The notes: a model not told the origin generated them from the sequence alone. Shown: positions 9,901-22,131, counted from the stretch's first letter. The stretch is DNA of 64,000 nucleotides from Polaribacter sp. HaHaR_3_91 (GCF_019278525.1 NZ_CP058986.1:248001-312000); one strand, 5' to 3'. Made by a program: numbers and translations.

Positions 9901-11112
9901 TTCTATTTTAGTTGAAGTATTCTCTTTGGAATTGTATTTATAAAGTCCACTGTTCATTCCTAGTAAAATAGTATTAGGGGAGTAAAAAAGTAGGCAATTT
10001 GTTAAATCGTTAGCTTTTTTGTTAGGTGCTTTAATTTCATTGTACTCAAAAATAGAAGTTCTTATTCTGTATTTATTGATACCTTTTAAAGATCCAATCC
10101 AGAGGTTGCTATAGGTGTCAAAAACAATAGAGGTAATAAAGTTGTTTTTTAAATTTCCGCTCTCAGATTCTTTAGAATATCTAACAAAAGTGTAACTGTT
10201 GTTGTTTCTAGTTGCTTTAAATAAACCACTTCTAGTTCCTATCCATAAATCTTCATTACTAGGGTTTATTGCTAGAGATGTAAGTCTAGTTTGTTCTTCT
10301 ATAGAGTTCGTAAAGTCTGGGTAGTTTTCTAGTGTTTCTAAAGATAAATCTGCTTTATTGTACTTTAAAATTAAAAAACCGTGAGGAGTAATTGCAGCAA
10401 ACCTATTGTTTCCAAGATCCTTAACGCTTACAATTTCTTCTTTAAAAGTTGTTTCTGTGTACGTGTTGTCTTCATTTAAGATAAAAAAACCTTTATTTGT
10501 AGCTACCCAGTATCTCCCAAAATCATCTTCTATCAAAGAGTTTATCTGTGCATTTAGTTTTGAGGCTGCAATACTGTTTGTATAGTTTTTAGTACTGTTT
10601 ATTTTTTGAAAGTCTTTATTGCTATCTATTTTAAGTAGTCCTATTCCTTTTAAATGAGCAAAAACTTTTCCACTTTTACTTTTATATAGAATTTCTGTTG
10701 TAATGTTTTTATTGAACCCTTTAAACTTATTTTCTTTTCTATTAAAATGTATTAAATAACTCTCACTTCCTATCCATAAATTTTTATGTTCATCTTCTAC
10801 TATAGAGTTAATACTATTGTTTGGAATTGAAAATGGGTTAAAAGCATCTTGTTGATAAGAAACTAAACTGTAACCATCATACCTAAATAATCCGTTATTA
10901 CTACCAATCCATAAATAGCCTATACTATCTTCAAATAGTACATTTATCTTTTTATTAAATGCAGAACCTTGTATTATTAAGTCATTAAAATAGGGTTCAT
11001 TTTTTTGTGAGAAACTTATTGTAACAAAAGTTAGACATATAAACAGGTATATTTTTTTTAATAGTGGTTTACAGGTTATAATCTTTGATAGTTTTATAAT
11101 CATAAAGTTCAT
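6940..11112 (-). CDS. hybrid two-component system sensor histidine kinase/response regulator (HTCS)
   Basis: 1390 residues; the typical PUL master sensor of Bacteroidota. Order: signal/anchor segment (residues 1-35), a large periplasmic sensor of repeated beta-propeller blades (recurring LWIGTRSGL-type Reg_prop motifs, about 50-670), a Y_Y_Y domain (about 715-780), a membrane helix (about 797-817), HisKA with ISHELRTP (phosphoacceptor His about 852), HATPase_c (GVGIPE; GTGIGMEL), a receiver domain (VDDN; SDIMMP with phosphoacceptor Asp about 1175), and a C-terminal AraC-type HTH (about 1290-1380). It senses a breakdown product in the periplasm and activates PUL transcription. It is divergent from the sulfatase operon at 11632, and its upstream region holds two exact TGCAACAT boxes, so autoregulation is likely. 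All catalytic motifs look intact. Confidence 0.95.
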   Translation of the reverse strand: MNFMIIKLSKIITCKPLLKKIYLFICLTFVTISFSQKNEPYFNDLIIQGSAFNKKINVLFEDSIGYLWIGSNNGLFRYDGYSLVSYQQDAFNPFSIPNNSINSIVEDEHKNLWIGSESYLIHFNRKENKFKGFNKNITTEILYKSKSGKVFAHLKGIGLLKIDSNKDFQKINSTKNYTNSIAASKLNAQINSLIEDDFGRYWVATNKGFFILNEDNTYTETTFKEEIVSVKDLGNNRFAAITPHGFLILKYNKADLSLETLENYPDFTNSIEEQTRLTSLAINPSNEDLWIGTRSGLFKATRNNNSYTFVRYSKESESGNLKNNFITSIVFDTYSNLWIGSLKGINKYRIRTSIFEYNEIKAPNKKANDLTNCLLFYSPNTILLGMNSGLYKYNSKENTSTKIETGINNIKHISFNNEKDKLYITSSNKLFQSELYNNNTDNLKLTTLKTYKNEITDIQVINKNEIWVALWNGGVDIINNNNQISQFKKDIITRLSKNHTSVFLLTEDQNLWIGTRGEGLYKVDLNNETIEEYTPTIENKLTSNAILSLYEDKNKNIWVGTRSGGLNQYVKETNSFKSFRKLNGVLSNTISSIEEDHDGNIWLSTQDGLVRFDLTTEKFIPFKIEDGIKESQFSFNSSASNNSKNTIYFGCAEGFYTVHSNYFFQKSVLPTTVITSFATLGATKSNEINSELHISNHLNVDAQKPITLPYNQNNIVVNFSSLDLTTPYKNEYAYMLEGLNNYWIYTSASNRNANYNDLSSGTYKFKVKSSNSDGVWNETPTELTFKIMPSIWRSNWAYLTYFLISVILIFISIKLIRRWYRLKQNLVKETVSREKDNELNKMKMIFFTDISHELRTPLSLILGTIEKVVKEKKFTLSPLTSQRIYNNTLRMHRLINQIMDIRKFDQGKFKLNISKNDIIKDVSIIKNAFNDFAKIYDITYNFTSDEPAKKAWYDVDILEKILFNLLSNAFKYTQEGGEISVETKVVSTEDQELTSLNLPKSEYIKCIVKDNGVGIPEKDLVHIFDRYYQATKPYSNQIPGTGIGMELVQKLIERHHGLILAESEENKFTEFTFYLPISKKRFHKNEILKTSTPLLKNFIKNSEFQVIEEISSEYDQKTTSKDSTKPTILIVDDNSELRTMLKEELVSQYNILEASDGKEGYDIVLKEQPKLVISDIMMPVEDGISMLKRIKQNPKIKSTPIFMLTAKNSPDTKIECLSMGADDYIEKPFSMEFVKWKVKNTLVARKELKNEYSKVITAAPSEIEVESNDEKFIKKLVGIVETSMGDHLFSVEYLASEVGMSRANLYRKLKVILNETPVNFIKKIRLKRAEQLLKKNSMYISEVAYLTGFNNQKYFSKCFNKEYGISPSEYIKQHKEPIENSDTTFMDNDS

Positions 11113-11187
11113 TATTAATTGATTCTGTATAGGTACTATAATATTATCTATTTTACCTTAAAACTATAGATGCTTAACGGGGGGTAA

Positions 11188-11217
11188 ATGTTGCATTTTA
11201 GAGTTGCTTATGTTGCA
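11188..11217 (-). promoter_or_regulatory. tandem TGCAACAT boxes upstream of the HTCS gene
   Basis: Two exact copies of TGCAACAT on the minus strand, starting 22 bp apart (two helical turns), 76-105 bp upstream of the HTCS start codon. Measured 49 bp downstream of the first copy there is a TA-starting but imperfect -7 (TATAGTTT). They are likely half-sites for an AraC-type DNA-binding domain, which suggests autoregulation. Confidence 0.55.
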
Positions 11218-11516
11218 AAATTAGATTATTTGGGTTGATTTATTGCTTTTTTAGTGTTTTTTAATTAATTGAGCCACTGATTTACTTCTCTTTTTATGTT
11301 TTTTTGTTGCTTTTTTTCTAGTGCTTAGCAAGTTTTTTTAATTAAGTTTTGGAAAAAAAGGTGTGGATAAGTTGTTAGATATACAGTGTGTTGTAAAAGT
11401 GCAATAAAATTAGTGTCTGTAAAATGAGACGTTGAATAAGGTTAGAGGTGTTTGTTGATACTGTGTTGGGGTTTTAATGTTGCGTTTTTCGATTTTTTGT
11501 GATATTTGACTAAAAA

Positions 11517-11573
11517 TGCAACATTAAGAGGGTGTTTTGTATATTTTTAGATATTCTTTTAATAATATATTTG
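11517..11573 (+). promoter_or_regulatory. PUL promoter P1 (TGCAACAT box, 49 bp to TAnnTTTG)
   Basis: Exact TGCAACAT at 11517-11524 and the -7 element TATATTTG at 11566-11573. The start-to-start distance is 49 bp, identical to the four other PUL promoters. It drives the unit starting at 11632. The TGAGAA element found 22 bp after the box in three of the others (TTAGAA in a fourth) is absent here; a TTTG at 11536-11539 is nearby. Confidence 0.72.
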
Positions 11574-11631
11574 AACCTAGCGAATTTATTTCGTTATGCA
11601 AATTAGTAAATTAAAGTAAAATTAAAAGGAA

Positions 11632-13104
11632 ATGAATAAAAGTTTAAAATTTCTCTCTTTAGCTTTGTTAGTCTTCACTGTGATTTCGTGTGGCTCAAAA
11701 AGTTCAACAGAAAAAAGTAGTTCGCAAGAGGCAGGTACGTCTTTAAAAAAACCAAACATTATCTATATTTTAGCAGATGACCTTGGTTATGGAGATTTAA
11801 GTAGTTATGGACAAACAATGTTTAAAACGCCAAATATTGATAAATTGGTTACTGAAGGTTTAATGTTTACACAGCATTATGCAGGTAATACGGTTTGTGC
11901 GCCTTCAAGATCTGCTTTATTAACAGGTCAGCATACAGGTCATACACCTGTTAGAGGAAACAAAGAAATTATGCCAGAAGGGCAATACCCAATTCCTGCG
12001 AGTACATTTACTTTAGCAGAATCGTTAAAAAAAGGTGGTTATGTAACAGGTGCTTTTGGTAAATGGGGATTAGGATTTCCTGGATCTGAAGGAGATCCTG
12101 TTTATCAGGGTTTTGATACTTTTTACGGATACAACTGTCAGCGTTTAGGTCATAATTATTATCCAAACCACTTATGGTCTAATAGAGATTCTATTGCTTT
12201 AACTGGTAATGATAATGGTCAAAAAGGACAGTATGCACCTATCTTAATTCAAGCAGAAGCAATTAAGTTCTTAGAGAAAAATAAAGACACTACATTCTTT
12301 ATGTATGTGCCTACTATTATACCTCATGCAGAATTAGCAGCTCCAGAGCATATCATAGAAAAATATAGAGGAAAATATTTACCAGAAAAGAAATTTAAAG
12401 GAACAGATGATGGTCCAGAATTTAGATTGGGTAAATATGAGTCTCAAGATGAATCTCATGCAGCTTTTGTTGCTATGATTGAAGTGATGGATACTCAGGT
12501 TGGTGAAATTATGGATAAAGTAAAAGCTTTAGGCATAGAGGATAATACTATTATTGTTTTTGCTTCAGATAATGGACCTCATGAAGAAGGAGGAGCAGAT
12601 CCAAAGTTTTTTAATAGTGCTGGTCCTTTAAGAGGAGTTAAAAGAGATTTATACGAAGGAGGAATTAGAGTACCAATGACTATTAAATGGCCTAATAAAA
12701 TTAAAGCAGGTACTCAAACAGATTTAATTTCTGCTTTTTGGGATGTGTTTCCTACATTTTCTGAAATAGCAGGAGTAGAGGTTCCTGAAGGTTTAGACGG
12801 TATTTCTTTCTTACCTACTTTATTAGATAAGCCAGAAGATCAAGTTCAGCACGATTACTTGTACTGGGAATTCCATGAAAGAGGTGGAAGACAAGCGATA
12901 AGAAAAGGAAACTGGAAAGCTGTTAAGTATAACGTATTAAAGAAACCTAATGCACCTATGCAATTATTTGATCTTTCTACAGATTTAGGAGAAAAAAATA
13001 ATATTGCAGCTCAACACCCAGAAATAGTTGCTCAAATGAAAGCTTTATTTTTAGAAGCAAGAACACCATCTGATGTGTTTACATTTGATCAAGTTTCTTT
13101 TTAA
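11632..13104 (+). CDS. family S1 sulfatase, lipoprotein
   Basis: 490 residues. Lipoprotein signal with lipobox VISC (Cys at about residue 20), so it is probably membrane-anchored. Sulfatase core: metal-binding ADDLGYGD, activation motif CAPSR with Cys89 (converted to formylglycine in known S1 sulfatases), and metal-binding SDNGP. The motif usually written GKWHLG reads GKWGLG, so the His two residues after the catalytic Lys is replaced by Gly, as in the sulfatase at 47088. The VRGN segment after the activation motif is shared with that protein, suggesting the same S1 subfamily. First gene of the P1 operon; a strong RNA hairpin (13123-13175) follows. The position of the sulfate removed cannot be told. 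Confidence 0.93.
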   Translation: MNKSLKFLSLALLVFTVISCGSKSSTEKSSSQEAGTSLKKPNIIYILADDLGYGDLSSYGQTMFKTPNIDKLVTEGLMFTQHYAGNTVCAPSRSALLTGQHTGHTPVRGNKEIMPEGQYPIPASTFTLAESLKKGGYVTGAFGKWGLGFPGSEGDPVYQGFDTFYGYNCQRLGHNYYPNHLWSNRDSIALTGNDNGQKGQYAPILIQAEAIKFLEKNKDTTFFMYVPTIIPHAELAAPEHIIEKYRGKYLPEKKFKGTDDGPEFRLGKYESQDESHAAFVAMIEVMDTQVGEIMDKVKALGIEDNTIIVFASDNGPHEEGGADPKFFNSAGPLRGVKRDLYEGGIRVPMTIKWPNKIKAGTQTDLISAFWDVFPTFSEIAGVEVPEGLDGISFLPTLLDKPEDQVQHDYLYWEFHERGGRQAIRKGNWKAVKYNVLKKPNAPMQLFDLSTDLGEKNNIAAQHPEIVAQMKALFLEARTPSDVFTFDQVSF

Positions 13105-13122
13105 TATTTAAAAGACATTCTT

Positions 13123-13175
13123 AATTCTTACTTATACTATGTGAAATTCTTTTTTGCATAGTATAAGTAAGAATT
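13123..13175 (+). other. strong intercistronic hairpin in the P1 operon
   Basis: A 19-bp perfect stem (13123-13141 with 13157-13175) and a 15-base loop, between sulfatase and hydrolase genes. No T-run follows, so it is not a classic terminator. It may protect the 3' end of the sulfatase message or lower downstream expression. Confidence 0.65.
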
Positions 13176-13208
13176 TAAATAGATAAAAATTAATTCTTCT
13201 TTCTGTTT

Positions 13209-15800
13209 ATGATTTTAAAAAACACCTTTTTAATTACATTATTTAGCATTCTTTTTGTGCACACTATTTGGGGGCAAGATTTAAAAAAGATAAATATTAC
13301 GACCAATAATGGGCATGCTATAAAAAAAGGAGCAAGTGGCTTTAATGTTCGTATAGCAGACAAAATTTGGAGTTATACACATCCAGATTTTGTAAAATCT
13401 GTTAAAGAATTAAAACCAGGTTGGTTGCGTTATTTTTCTGGTACTATGGGCGATGCTTTTAGTAGTGCAACAGGAGAATATGATCTAGATTATATTTCTA
13501 TGTTAGATCATGAGAAAGGGTATTTAAAAGGATTTAGATATGTAAAAGTTAAAGGTCCTCATAGAGTTATAGATTTATATGATCTTTTAAGTGAAGTAAA
13601 CGGTAAATTAGTTATTACTGTAAATGCTTTTACAGAATCTCCAGAGATGATTTTAGAATTGGCAAGATTTTGTAAAAATAATAATATAGAAGTAGCTGTT
13701 TGGCAGTTTTGTAACGAACCTTATTTTTATGTGCCAAACAGAAATAGATTTTGGTGGAATGATGGTTTTGATTATGCTGCTAAAATGCAACCTTATGCAG
13801 AAGCAATTCAGCAAGTTTTTCCAGATGCACAATTAACCCTTAATTATACTTGGGATGGCGTTTGGACTTTTATGAAAGAAATTAATCAATTTCAAAAAGA
13901 AAATGGAGCTTATTGGAACGTGTTTTCTAAACATTCGTATGCACCACATACCGGTAAAAAAGACACAAGAGAACAAGCTTACAAACGTGCAAATACCAAG
14001 TTGTTAGAAGCAACTTCTAGTGCTGCAATGGCAGAAATTGAAGATTACACATGGAAAGATGTTCCTATGGTGATTACAGAATTTGGTGTTTGGAATAGAC
14101 CTTTAAATGGTATTTATTCTAGTATTTATAATATTGAATACGTAATGCGTCAATTAGCACATACAAACACTCAATATGTAGGTGCTCATGAAATAAGTAA
14201 CAAGTATTATCCAGGAAAAGGAATGGGTAATGTTGTAGAAAATGCTTTCGAAAATAATTTAAAAATAGAAACAGATACTGTACCTACAGGAATTCGTAGA
14301 GATATAGAAGGCAAGGCATATAAAATTTATAACGAAGCTGTTAACAATTCTGAATATCTTTATCATGTAGATATTAGTAATAATCTACAAGTAGAAGGTT
14401 TAAAGGGTACAAAAGTAAACGGTATGTATGCCCAAGGGTATAAGGGAAACAATGGCTTTAATTATTTAGTAGTAAGTAATAGAAGTGAAATTGCAAGTCA
14501 GTATCAGATTAATGTTGATAATAATGCACTTAAAGATCATTTACTTGTAACTTATATTGCTGCAGATTCATTAAATACAAGGGATACAGAAATTAAAGAA
14601 ACTCAAATTAAAAACGGAATTCTATCTGTAAAACCATTTAGTTTATCTGTTTTAAAATGGAAAACAGATTCTTACAAATTAGAACAACCAACTATTTATA
14701 AAGCAACAGTAGAAAAAGAAGGTGTTTTATTAAAATGGGGTTCTATATCAAAAGCAAAATCTTATAAAATTCACTACGGAACAAATGCTTCAGATTTAAA
14801 CGAAACAATTAATGTTGTTGCAAAGAATACTTTTTTAGTGAAAGGATTGCATCCTAATAAAAAATATTTTTTCACAGTTGAAGCACAAAACGATGAAAAA
14901 ATTAGTGATTTGTCTACCCCAGTTTCTGTGGGATATCAATTAGCGAGTACACCCCAAATTTTTAAAGTTTCAAGAAGAAATAATACGGTTACTTTATTTT
15001 GGAAAAGTGTACCCAATGCATCTAGTTATTTAATTAACTATATAGATGAAAACAATAAAAATATTGAAATAGATACAGACAATGTTTTTGGATATAGAGT
15101 AGAACGTTTAAAAGATAATACAAAATATCAGTTTACTGTAACCGCATATAATGGTTTAGGTAAAAGTATTCCTTCAGAAAAAGAAGATGTTTTGGTTTCT
15201 TCTAGAGTTCCTTTTAGTCCAAGAAATGTGTCTGCGACAAAAATAGCGTCTAATGTTATAGAGGTAAAGTGGCATCCGCAAGCTAAGGTGCTTCCTAATA
15301 CGTATTATAACGTGTATAGAGGTGTAAAACTACATGAGTTTACTAAGGTTGCAAGTGGTGTAAAAGACACTATATATGTAGACAATTCTATTAAAGACAA
15401 TGTACAGTATTACTATACAGTTAAAGCAGAGACAGAAGTAGGTGAGAGTAATTTTCACCCGAATATTGCTACTGCTTTTTCAATAGAAAAAAACAATAAA
15501 GTTAAGATACAGTCTGTAGTAACTCAAAAAGAAGGGTATTTGGTAAACGTAGTTTTAAATCAATTAAAATTAAAACCAGGAGATTCTTTTGGAGTTATCA
15601 TTAACAATGTTTCTTATTTAAACGTAGAACATGTTAAAATTTTAGGAATCCCGGATGTAGAAAGGAATAAATCTTTTAAAGTATTTATTCCAAATTCCAA
15701 AGTAAAAGTAAATTCAAAATATGCTATAAAAGCTTTTGTTGTAAAGGGTGGTAAGCAAATTGAAAGTGCTATTGTAAATCAGTTTATAAGTAAAAATTAA
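13209..15800 (+). CDS. glycoside hydrolase, clan GH-A-like TIM barrel with three FnIII domains
   Basis: 863 residues, signal peptide ending at about residue 23 (IWGQ). The catalytic part (about 25-400) has the layout of a clan GH-A retaining enzyme: WQFCNEPY gives a candidate acid/base Glu170, and VITEFGVW a candidate nucleophile Glu291. A beta-sandwich (about 400-490) follows, then three fibronectin type III-like domains (about 493-575, 578-665, 668-760) and a further small C-terminal beta domain. There is no T9SS sorting domain, so it is probably periplasmic. I could not place it in a GH family; distant GH39/GH79/GH86-type similarity is the best guess. It sits between a sulfatase and two GH2 genes, which suggests a hydrolase on the same glycan. 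Confidence 0.8.
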   Translation: MILKNTFLITLFSILFVHTIWGQDLKKINITTNNGHAIKKGASGFNVRIADKIWSYTHPDFVKSVKELKPGWLRYFSGTMGDAFSSATGEYDLDYISMLDHEKGYLKGFRYVKVKGPHRVIDLYDLLSEVNGKLVITVNAFTESPEMILELARFCKNNNIEVAVWQFCNEPYFYVPNRNRFWWNDGFDYAAKMQPYAEAIQQVFPDAQLTLNYTWDGVWTFMKEINQFQKENGAYWNVFSKHSYAPHTGKKDTREQAYKRANTKLLEATSSAAMAEIEDYTWKDVPMVITEFGVWNRPLNGIYSSIYNIEYVMRQLAHTNTQYVGAHEISNKYYPGKGMGNVVENAFENNLKIETDTVPTGIRRDIEGKAYKIYNEAVNNSEYLYHVDISNNLQVEGLKGTKVNGMYAQGYKGNNGFNYLVVSNRSEIASQYQINVDNNALKDHLLVTYIAADSLNTRDTEIKETQIKNGILSVKPFSLSVLKWKTDSYKLEQPTIYKATVEKEGVLLKWGSISKAKSYKIHYGTNASDLNETINVVAKNTFLVKGLHPNKKYFFTVEAQNDEKISDLSTPVSVGYQLASTPQIFKVSRRNNTVTLFWKSVPNASSYLINYIDENNKNIEIDTDNVFGYRVERLKDNTKYQFTVTAYNGLGKSIPSEKEDVLVSSRVPFSPRNVSATKIASNVIEVKWHPQAKVLPNTYYNVYRGVKLHEFTKVASGVKDTIYVDNSIKDNVQYYYTVKAETEVGESNFHPNIATAFSIEKNNKVKIQSVVTQKEGYLVNVVLNQLKLKPGDSFGVIINNVSYLNVEHVKILGIPDVERNKSFKVFIPNSKVKVNSKYAIKAFVVKGGKQIESAIVNQFISKN

Positions 15801-15812
15801 ACCAACACTTAA

Positions 15813-18971
<3,159 letters not shown>

Positions 18972-18984
18972 TAAAAGTGATTTA

Positions 18985-19024
18985 AAAAATAGTGCTTGCT
19001 TATTAATTAGTAAGCACTATTTTA
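18985..19024 (+). other. intercistronic hairpin between the two GH2 genes
   Basis: Stem AAATAGTGCTT paired with AAGCACTATTT (loop about 14 bases), followed by a short T-tract. It may act as a partial terminator inside the P1 operon. Confidence 0.5.
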
Positions 19025-19065
19025 GTGAAATAAGTATGCTTAACTACATTTATAATTTAAAAGAT

Positions 19066-22000
19066 ATGCGTATAAAAAATTTAGTATTCCTTTTTGTTTT
19101 TAGTTTTATATTCTCTGGTTTTTCTAGTGATAAAAAGCCTAAAGATAAAACTGTACAACGTCTCAATTTTGATGCCAATTGGAAATTTATTCAACAAGAC
19201 ATTACAGGAGCAGAAAAAGTTTCTTTTAATGATGCTTCTTGGAGAACCTTAAATTTACCACATGATTGGAGTATAGAAGGTGAGTATAATGAAAACAACC
19301 CAATGGGAGCTGGTGCAGGATACTTGCCTGCAGGTTTTGGTTGGTATAGAAAAACCATTACTGTTCCAAAAGATTGGAAAGGAAAACATGTAGAAATTGC
19401 TTTCGATGGTGTTTTTATGAATAGTACGGTTTGGGCAAACGGCCAAGAATTAGGAACAAGACCTTACGGTTGGGTTTCTTTTGCGTACGATGTTAGTGAA
19501 TTAGCCAATACTGCAGAAACAATAACCTTTGCAGTTCGTGTAGATAATGATAAACAACCTGCTGCACGTTGGTATACAGGTAGTGGTATCTATGCACATA
19601 CTTGGATCGATGTAAAAAACAATACATATGTTAAAAGAGATGGAATTTTTCTTAGAACGGAAGGTGATAAAGTTTTTGTAGAAACAGAATTATTCACAAA
19701 AGAAGACTGTGAAAAAGTAAAATTAATTACTTCTATTGTTGATGCAAACGGTGTTGAAGTTGCTTCTAATAAGGATAAAGTTAAATTAGAAAAAGAGGCA
19801 CTTGTAAAAACGGATTTAAGTATAAAAAATCCAAATTTATGGTCTGTAAAATCTCCTTATTTATACACTTTAAAAACTGAATTACTAGTTGGTAAAAAAG
19901 TAGTAGATATTGTAGAAACTAAATTTGGTGTTAGAGATATTGAGTGGGTTGCAGAATCTGGAATGTGGATTAACGGTAAAAACGTAAAATTACAAGGAGT
20001 TTGTAATCATCAAGATGCGGGAGCTATGGGAGCTGCAGTACCTTATAAAATTCTTAAGTTTAGAATTCAGCAATTAAAAGACATGGGTGTGAATGCTATT
20101 AGAACTTCACACAACCCACAAACACCAGAATTTTATGACATCTGTGATGAAGTAGGAATGATGGTAATGGATGAAATTTTTGATGGTTGGCACAAGAAAG
20201 CTAAAAACGATTATGGTGCGCATCATTTTGATGAGTGGTGGAAAAAAGATTTAACAGATTGGATTAAACGTGATAGAAACCATCCTTCTATAGTTATTTA
20301 TAGTGTTGGTAATGAAACACGTGGAGATATTGCTAAAGATTTGGTAGCAACTTGTAATCATTTAGACCCAACAAGACCTGTAACTTCTGGTCATTCTGGT
20401 TCAGATCACATGAATGTTTTAGGGATAAACGGAGGTAGTGAAAAGAAAGGGTTTATGGAGAACTTAGCAAAAAATCCGAAGGATAGAGTTTTTATAGGTA
20501 CAGAAAACACACATACCTGGCAAGTTAGAGGTTATTATAGAACTAAGACTTGGTATAGAGATGGTTTTCCTAATAGAAACCATACATATGAAATTCCTGA
20601 TTTAACAGAAAAAGAAGTTTTTACACATGATTGGATTGACGAATCTGGTAGAAAAAACAGAAAACAAATTTTTAACTCTAGTTATGACAATGCAACTGTA
20701 CGTGTATCTTCTAGATTAAATATCGAGCAATTAAGAGATGTTCCTGCGTATGCTGGTTCTTTTAGATGGACAGGTCATGATTATATTGGAGAGGCTGGTT
20801 ATGTACATGGAGGTTGGCCATTTAGAGCTTTTATGGGAGGAGCTATAGATTTAGCAAACTTTGAAAAAGACTTGTTTTATTTATACCAAAGTCAATGGAC
20901 CACAAAACCAATGGTACATATTTTACCACACTGGACGCATCCTAAAGTAGCACTTGATACTGAGATTCCGGTTTGGGTATATTCTAATACAGAAGAAGTA
21001 GAGTTGTTTTTTAATGATATTTCTTTAGGAAAACAAATACCAGGAAAAGATTGGGATAAAATGCAATGCCAATGGATGGTAAAATGGCAACCAGGAACGT
21101 TAAAAGCAGTTGGTTATAAAGATGGTAAAGTAGTTTCAGAAAAAGTGATTAGAACTGCCAATCAACCTTCTAAAATTAAACTTTCTGTTGATGGAGAATC
21201 TTTACAGAATAAAATAGATGATATCGTTCAGGTACGTGTAACAACTACAGATGATAAAGGAGAGTTTTATCCGTATGGAGAAAATAGGACCTATTTTAAT
21301 GTTTTTGGATCAGGTAAAATTAAAGCCTTAGACAACGGAAGTCCTGTAGATGTAGAACAACATGTTGGGCCTAATCACAGAATTGCATTTTACGGATTAA
21401 CACGTGCATATATTTCTGCAACAACTACTTCTGGAGATATTAATGTATTAGCAAGTAGTATTTTAGGAGAGAAAAAAATGATTACCTCTAATAAAGTAAG
21501 TATCGATACAGAGATTATCAATTTAAGAGGGAATAAAATCAATCCTATAATAGAAGTTTATTATACTACAAACGGAGAAACACCAACAACTAGTTCTAAC
21601 GTTTACAAAGGAGCTTTTGAGATTGGTTTAGAAACAACTGTAAAAGCTTTAATTGTTGTTGATGGAAAAGAAACTCAGATTTTAGAAGAAAAATTCGGAA
21701 AAGATGAAGGTTTTACCTGGAATGAAACTTTAGAGAGCAAAGGGCAAATTGGTGAACAAGCTGAAGAAGCAACATTAGAAAATGCTACAATTTCATCTAA
21801 AGGGAAAAACTTTAACGGTAAAGGTTTTGTGAGTTTAAAAAGTAAAAACGCCTCTATTTCTTGGTACCAAGAAAATGATGGTAGTTCAGGTAATGCAGAA
21901 CTAACTATTCGTTATAGTACAAATGTTGCCAATAAAGATGGGGCTTATGTAAAAGTAAATGTTAGTGGTAAAGTAGTTCGTAAAGAACTGTTATTAGCTA

Positions 22001-22131
22001 ACACTAAGCAACTCGGTAATAATTGGAAAACTGTAATCATTCCTATTAAAATAGATCGTGGAGCGAACACAATATTGATAGAGTCTTTAGGAGATCAAGA
22101 AGTTTTAATTGATGAAATTGTAATTAAATAA
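19066..22131 (+). CDS. GH2 family glycosidase with DUF4982-like, chitobiase-like and CBM6/35-like C-terminal domains
   Basis: 1021 residues from the ATG at 19066, which is followed at once by a signal peptide (MRIKNLVFLFVFSF); the frame opens ten codons earlier at 19036, an unlikely start. GH2 sandwich, Ig-like and TIM-barrel domains carry the acid/base Glu in SVGNETRGD (residue 417) and a likely nucleophile Glu in GTENTH (residue 480). Then comes a DUF4982-like segment (HWTHPK...VYSNTEEVELFFN), an Ig-like domain, a chitobiase-C-type domain (YYTTNGETPTTS), and a final CBM6/35-like beta-sandwich (about 885-1021). The specificity may be beta-galactosidase or a related beta-glycosidase. Last gene of the P1 operon; terminator at 22201. 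Periplasmic or secreted, with no T9SS tail seen. Confidence 0.88.
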   Translation: MRIKNLVFLFVFSFIFSGFSSDKKPKDKTVQRLNFDANWKFIQQDITGAEKVSFNDASWRTLNLPHDWSIEGEYNENNPMGAGAGYLPAGFGWYRKTITVPKDWKGKHVEIAFDGVFMNSTVWANGQELGTRPYGWVSFAYDVSELANTAETITFAVRVDNDKQPAARWYTGSGIYAHTWIDVKNNTYVKRDGIFLRTEGDKVFVETELFTKEDCEKVKLITSIVDANGVEVASNKDKVKLEKEALVKTDLSIKNPNLWSVKSPYLYTLKTELLVGKKVVDIVETKFGVRDIEWVAESGMWINGKNVKLQGVCNHQDAGAMGAAVPYKILKFRIQQLKDMGVNAIRTSHNPQTPEFYDICDEVGMMVMDEIFDGWHKKAKNDYGAHHFDEWWKKDLTDWIKRDRNHPSIVIYSVGNETRGDIAKDLVATCNHLDPTRPVTSGHSGSDHMNVLGINGGSEKKGFMENLAKNPKDRVFIGTENTHTWQVRGYYRTKTWYRDGFPNRNHTYEIPDLTEKEVFTHDWIDESGRKNRKQIFNSSYDNATVRVSSRLNIEQLRDVPAYAGSFRWTGHDYIGEAGYVHGGWPFRAFMGGAIDLANFEKDLFYLYQSQWTTKPMVHILPHWTHPKVALDTEIPVWVYSNTEEVELFFNDISLGKQIPGKDWDKMQCQWMVKWQPGTLKAVGYKDGKVVSEKVIRTANQPSKIKLSVDGESLQNKIDDIVQVRVTTTDDKGEFYPYGENRTYFNVFGSGKIKALDNGSPVDVEQHVGPNHRIAFYGLTRAYISATTTSGDINVLASSILGEKKMITSNKVSIDTEIINLRGNKINPIIEVYYTTNGETPTTSSNVYKGAFEIGLETTVKALIVVDGKETQILEEKFGKDEGFTWNETLESKGQIGEQAEEATLENATISSKGKNFNGKGFVSLKSKNASISWYQENDGSSGNAELTIRYSTNVANKDGAYVKVNVSGKVVRKELLLANTKQLGNNWKTVIIPIKIDRGANTILIESLGDQEVLIDEIVIK

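Larger units (their letters stand above)
11113..11631. other. divergent regulatory region between HTCS and sulfatase operon
   Basis: No gene. It holds two tandem TGCAACAT boxes on the minus strand (11188-11195, 11210-11217), a one-mismatch minus-strand box at 11477-11484, and a plus-strand box at 11517-11524 linked to a -7 element. It is the densest collection of this box in the window and probably the control hub of the locus. Confidence 0.7.

Noticed and set aside
11477..11484. Minus-strand one-mismatch box (CGCAACAT) in the divergent region as another HTCS promoter
   Set aside because: More than 360 bp from the HTCS start and no TAnnTTTG at the fixed distance.
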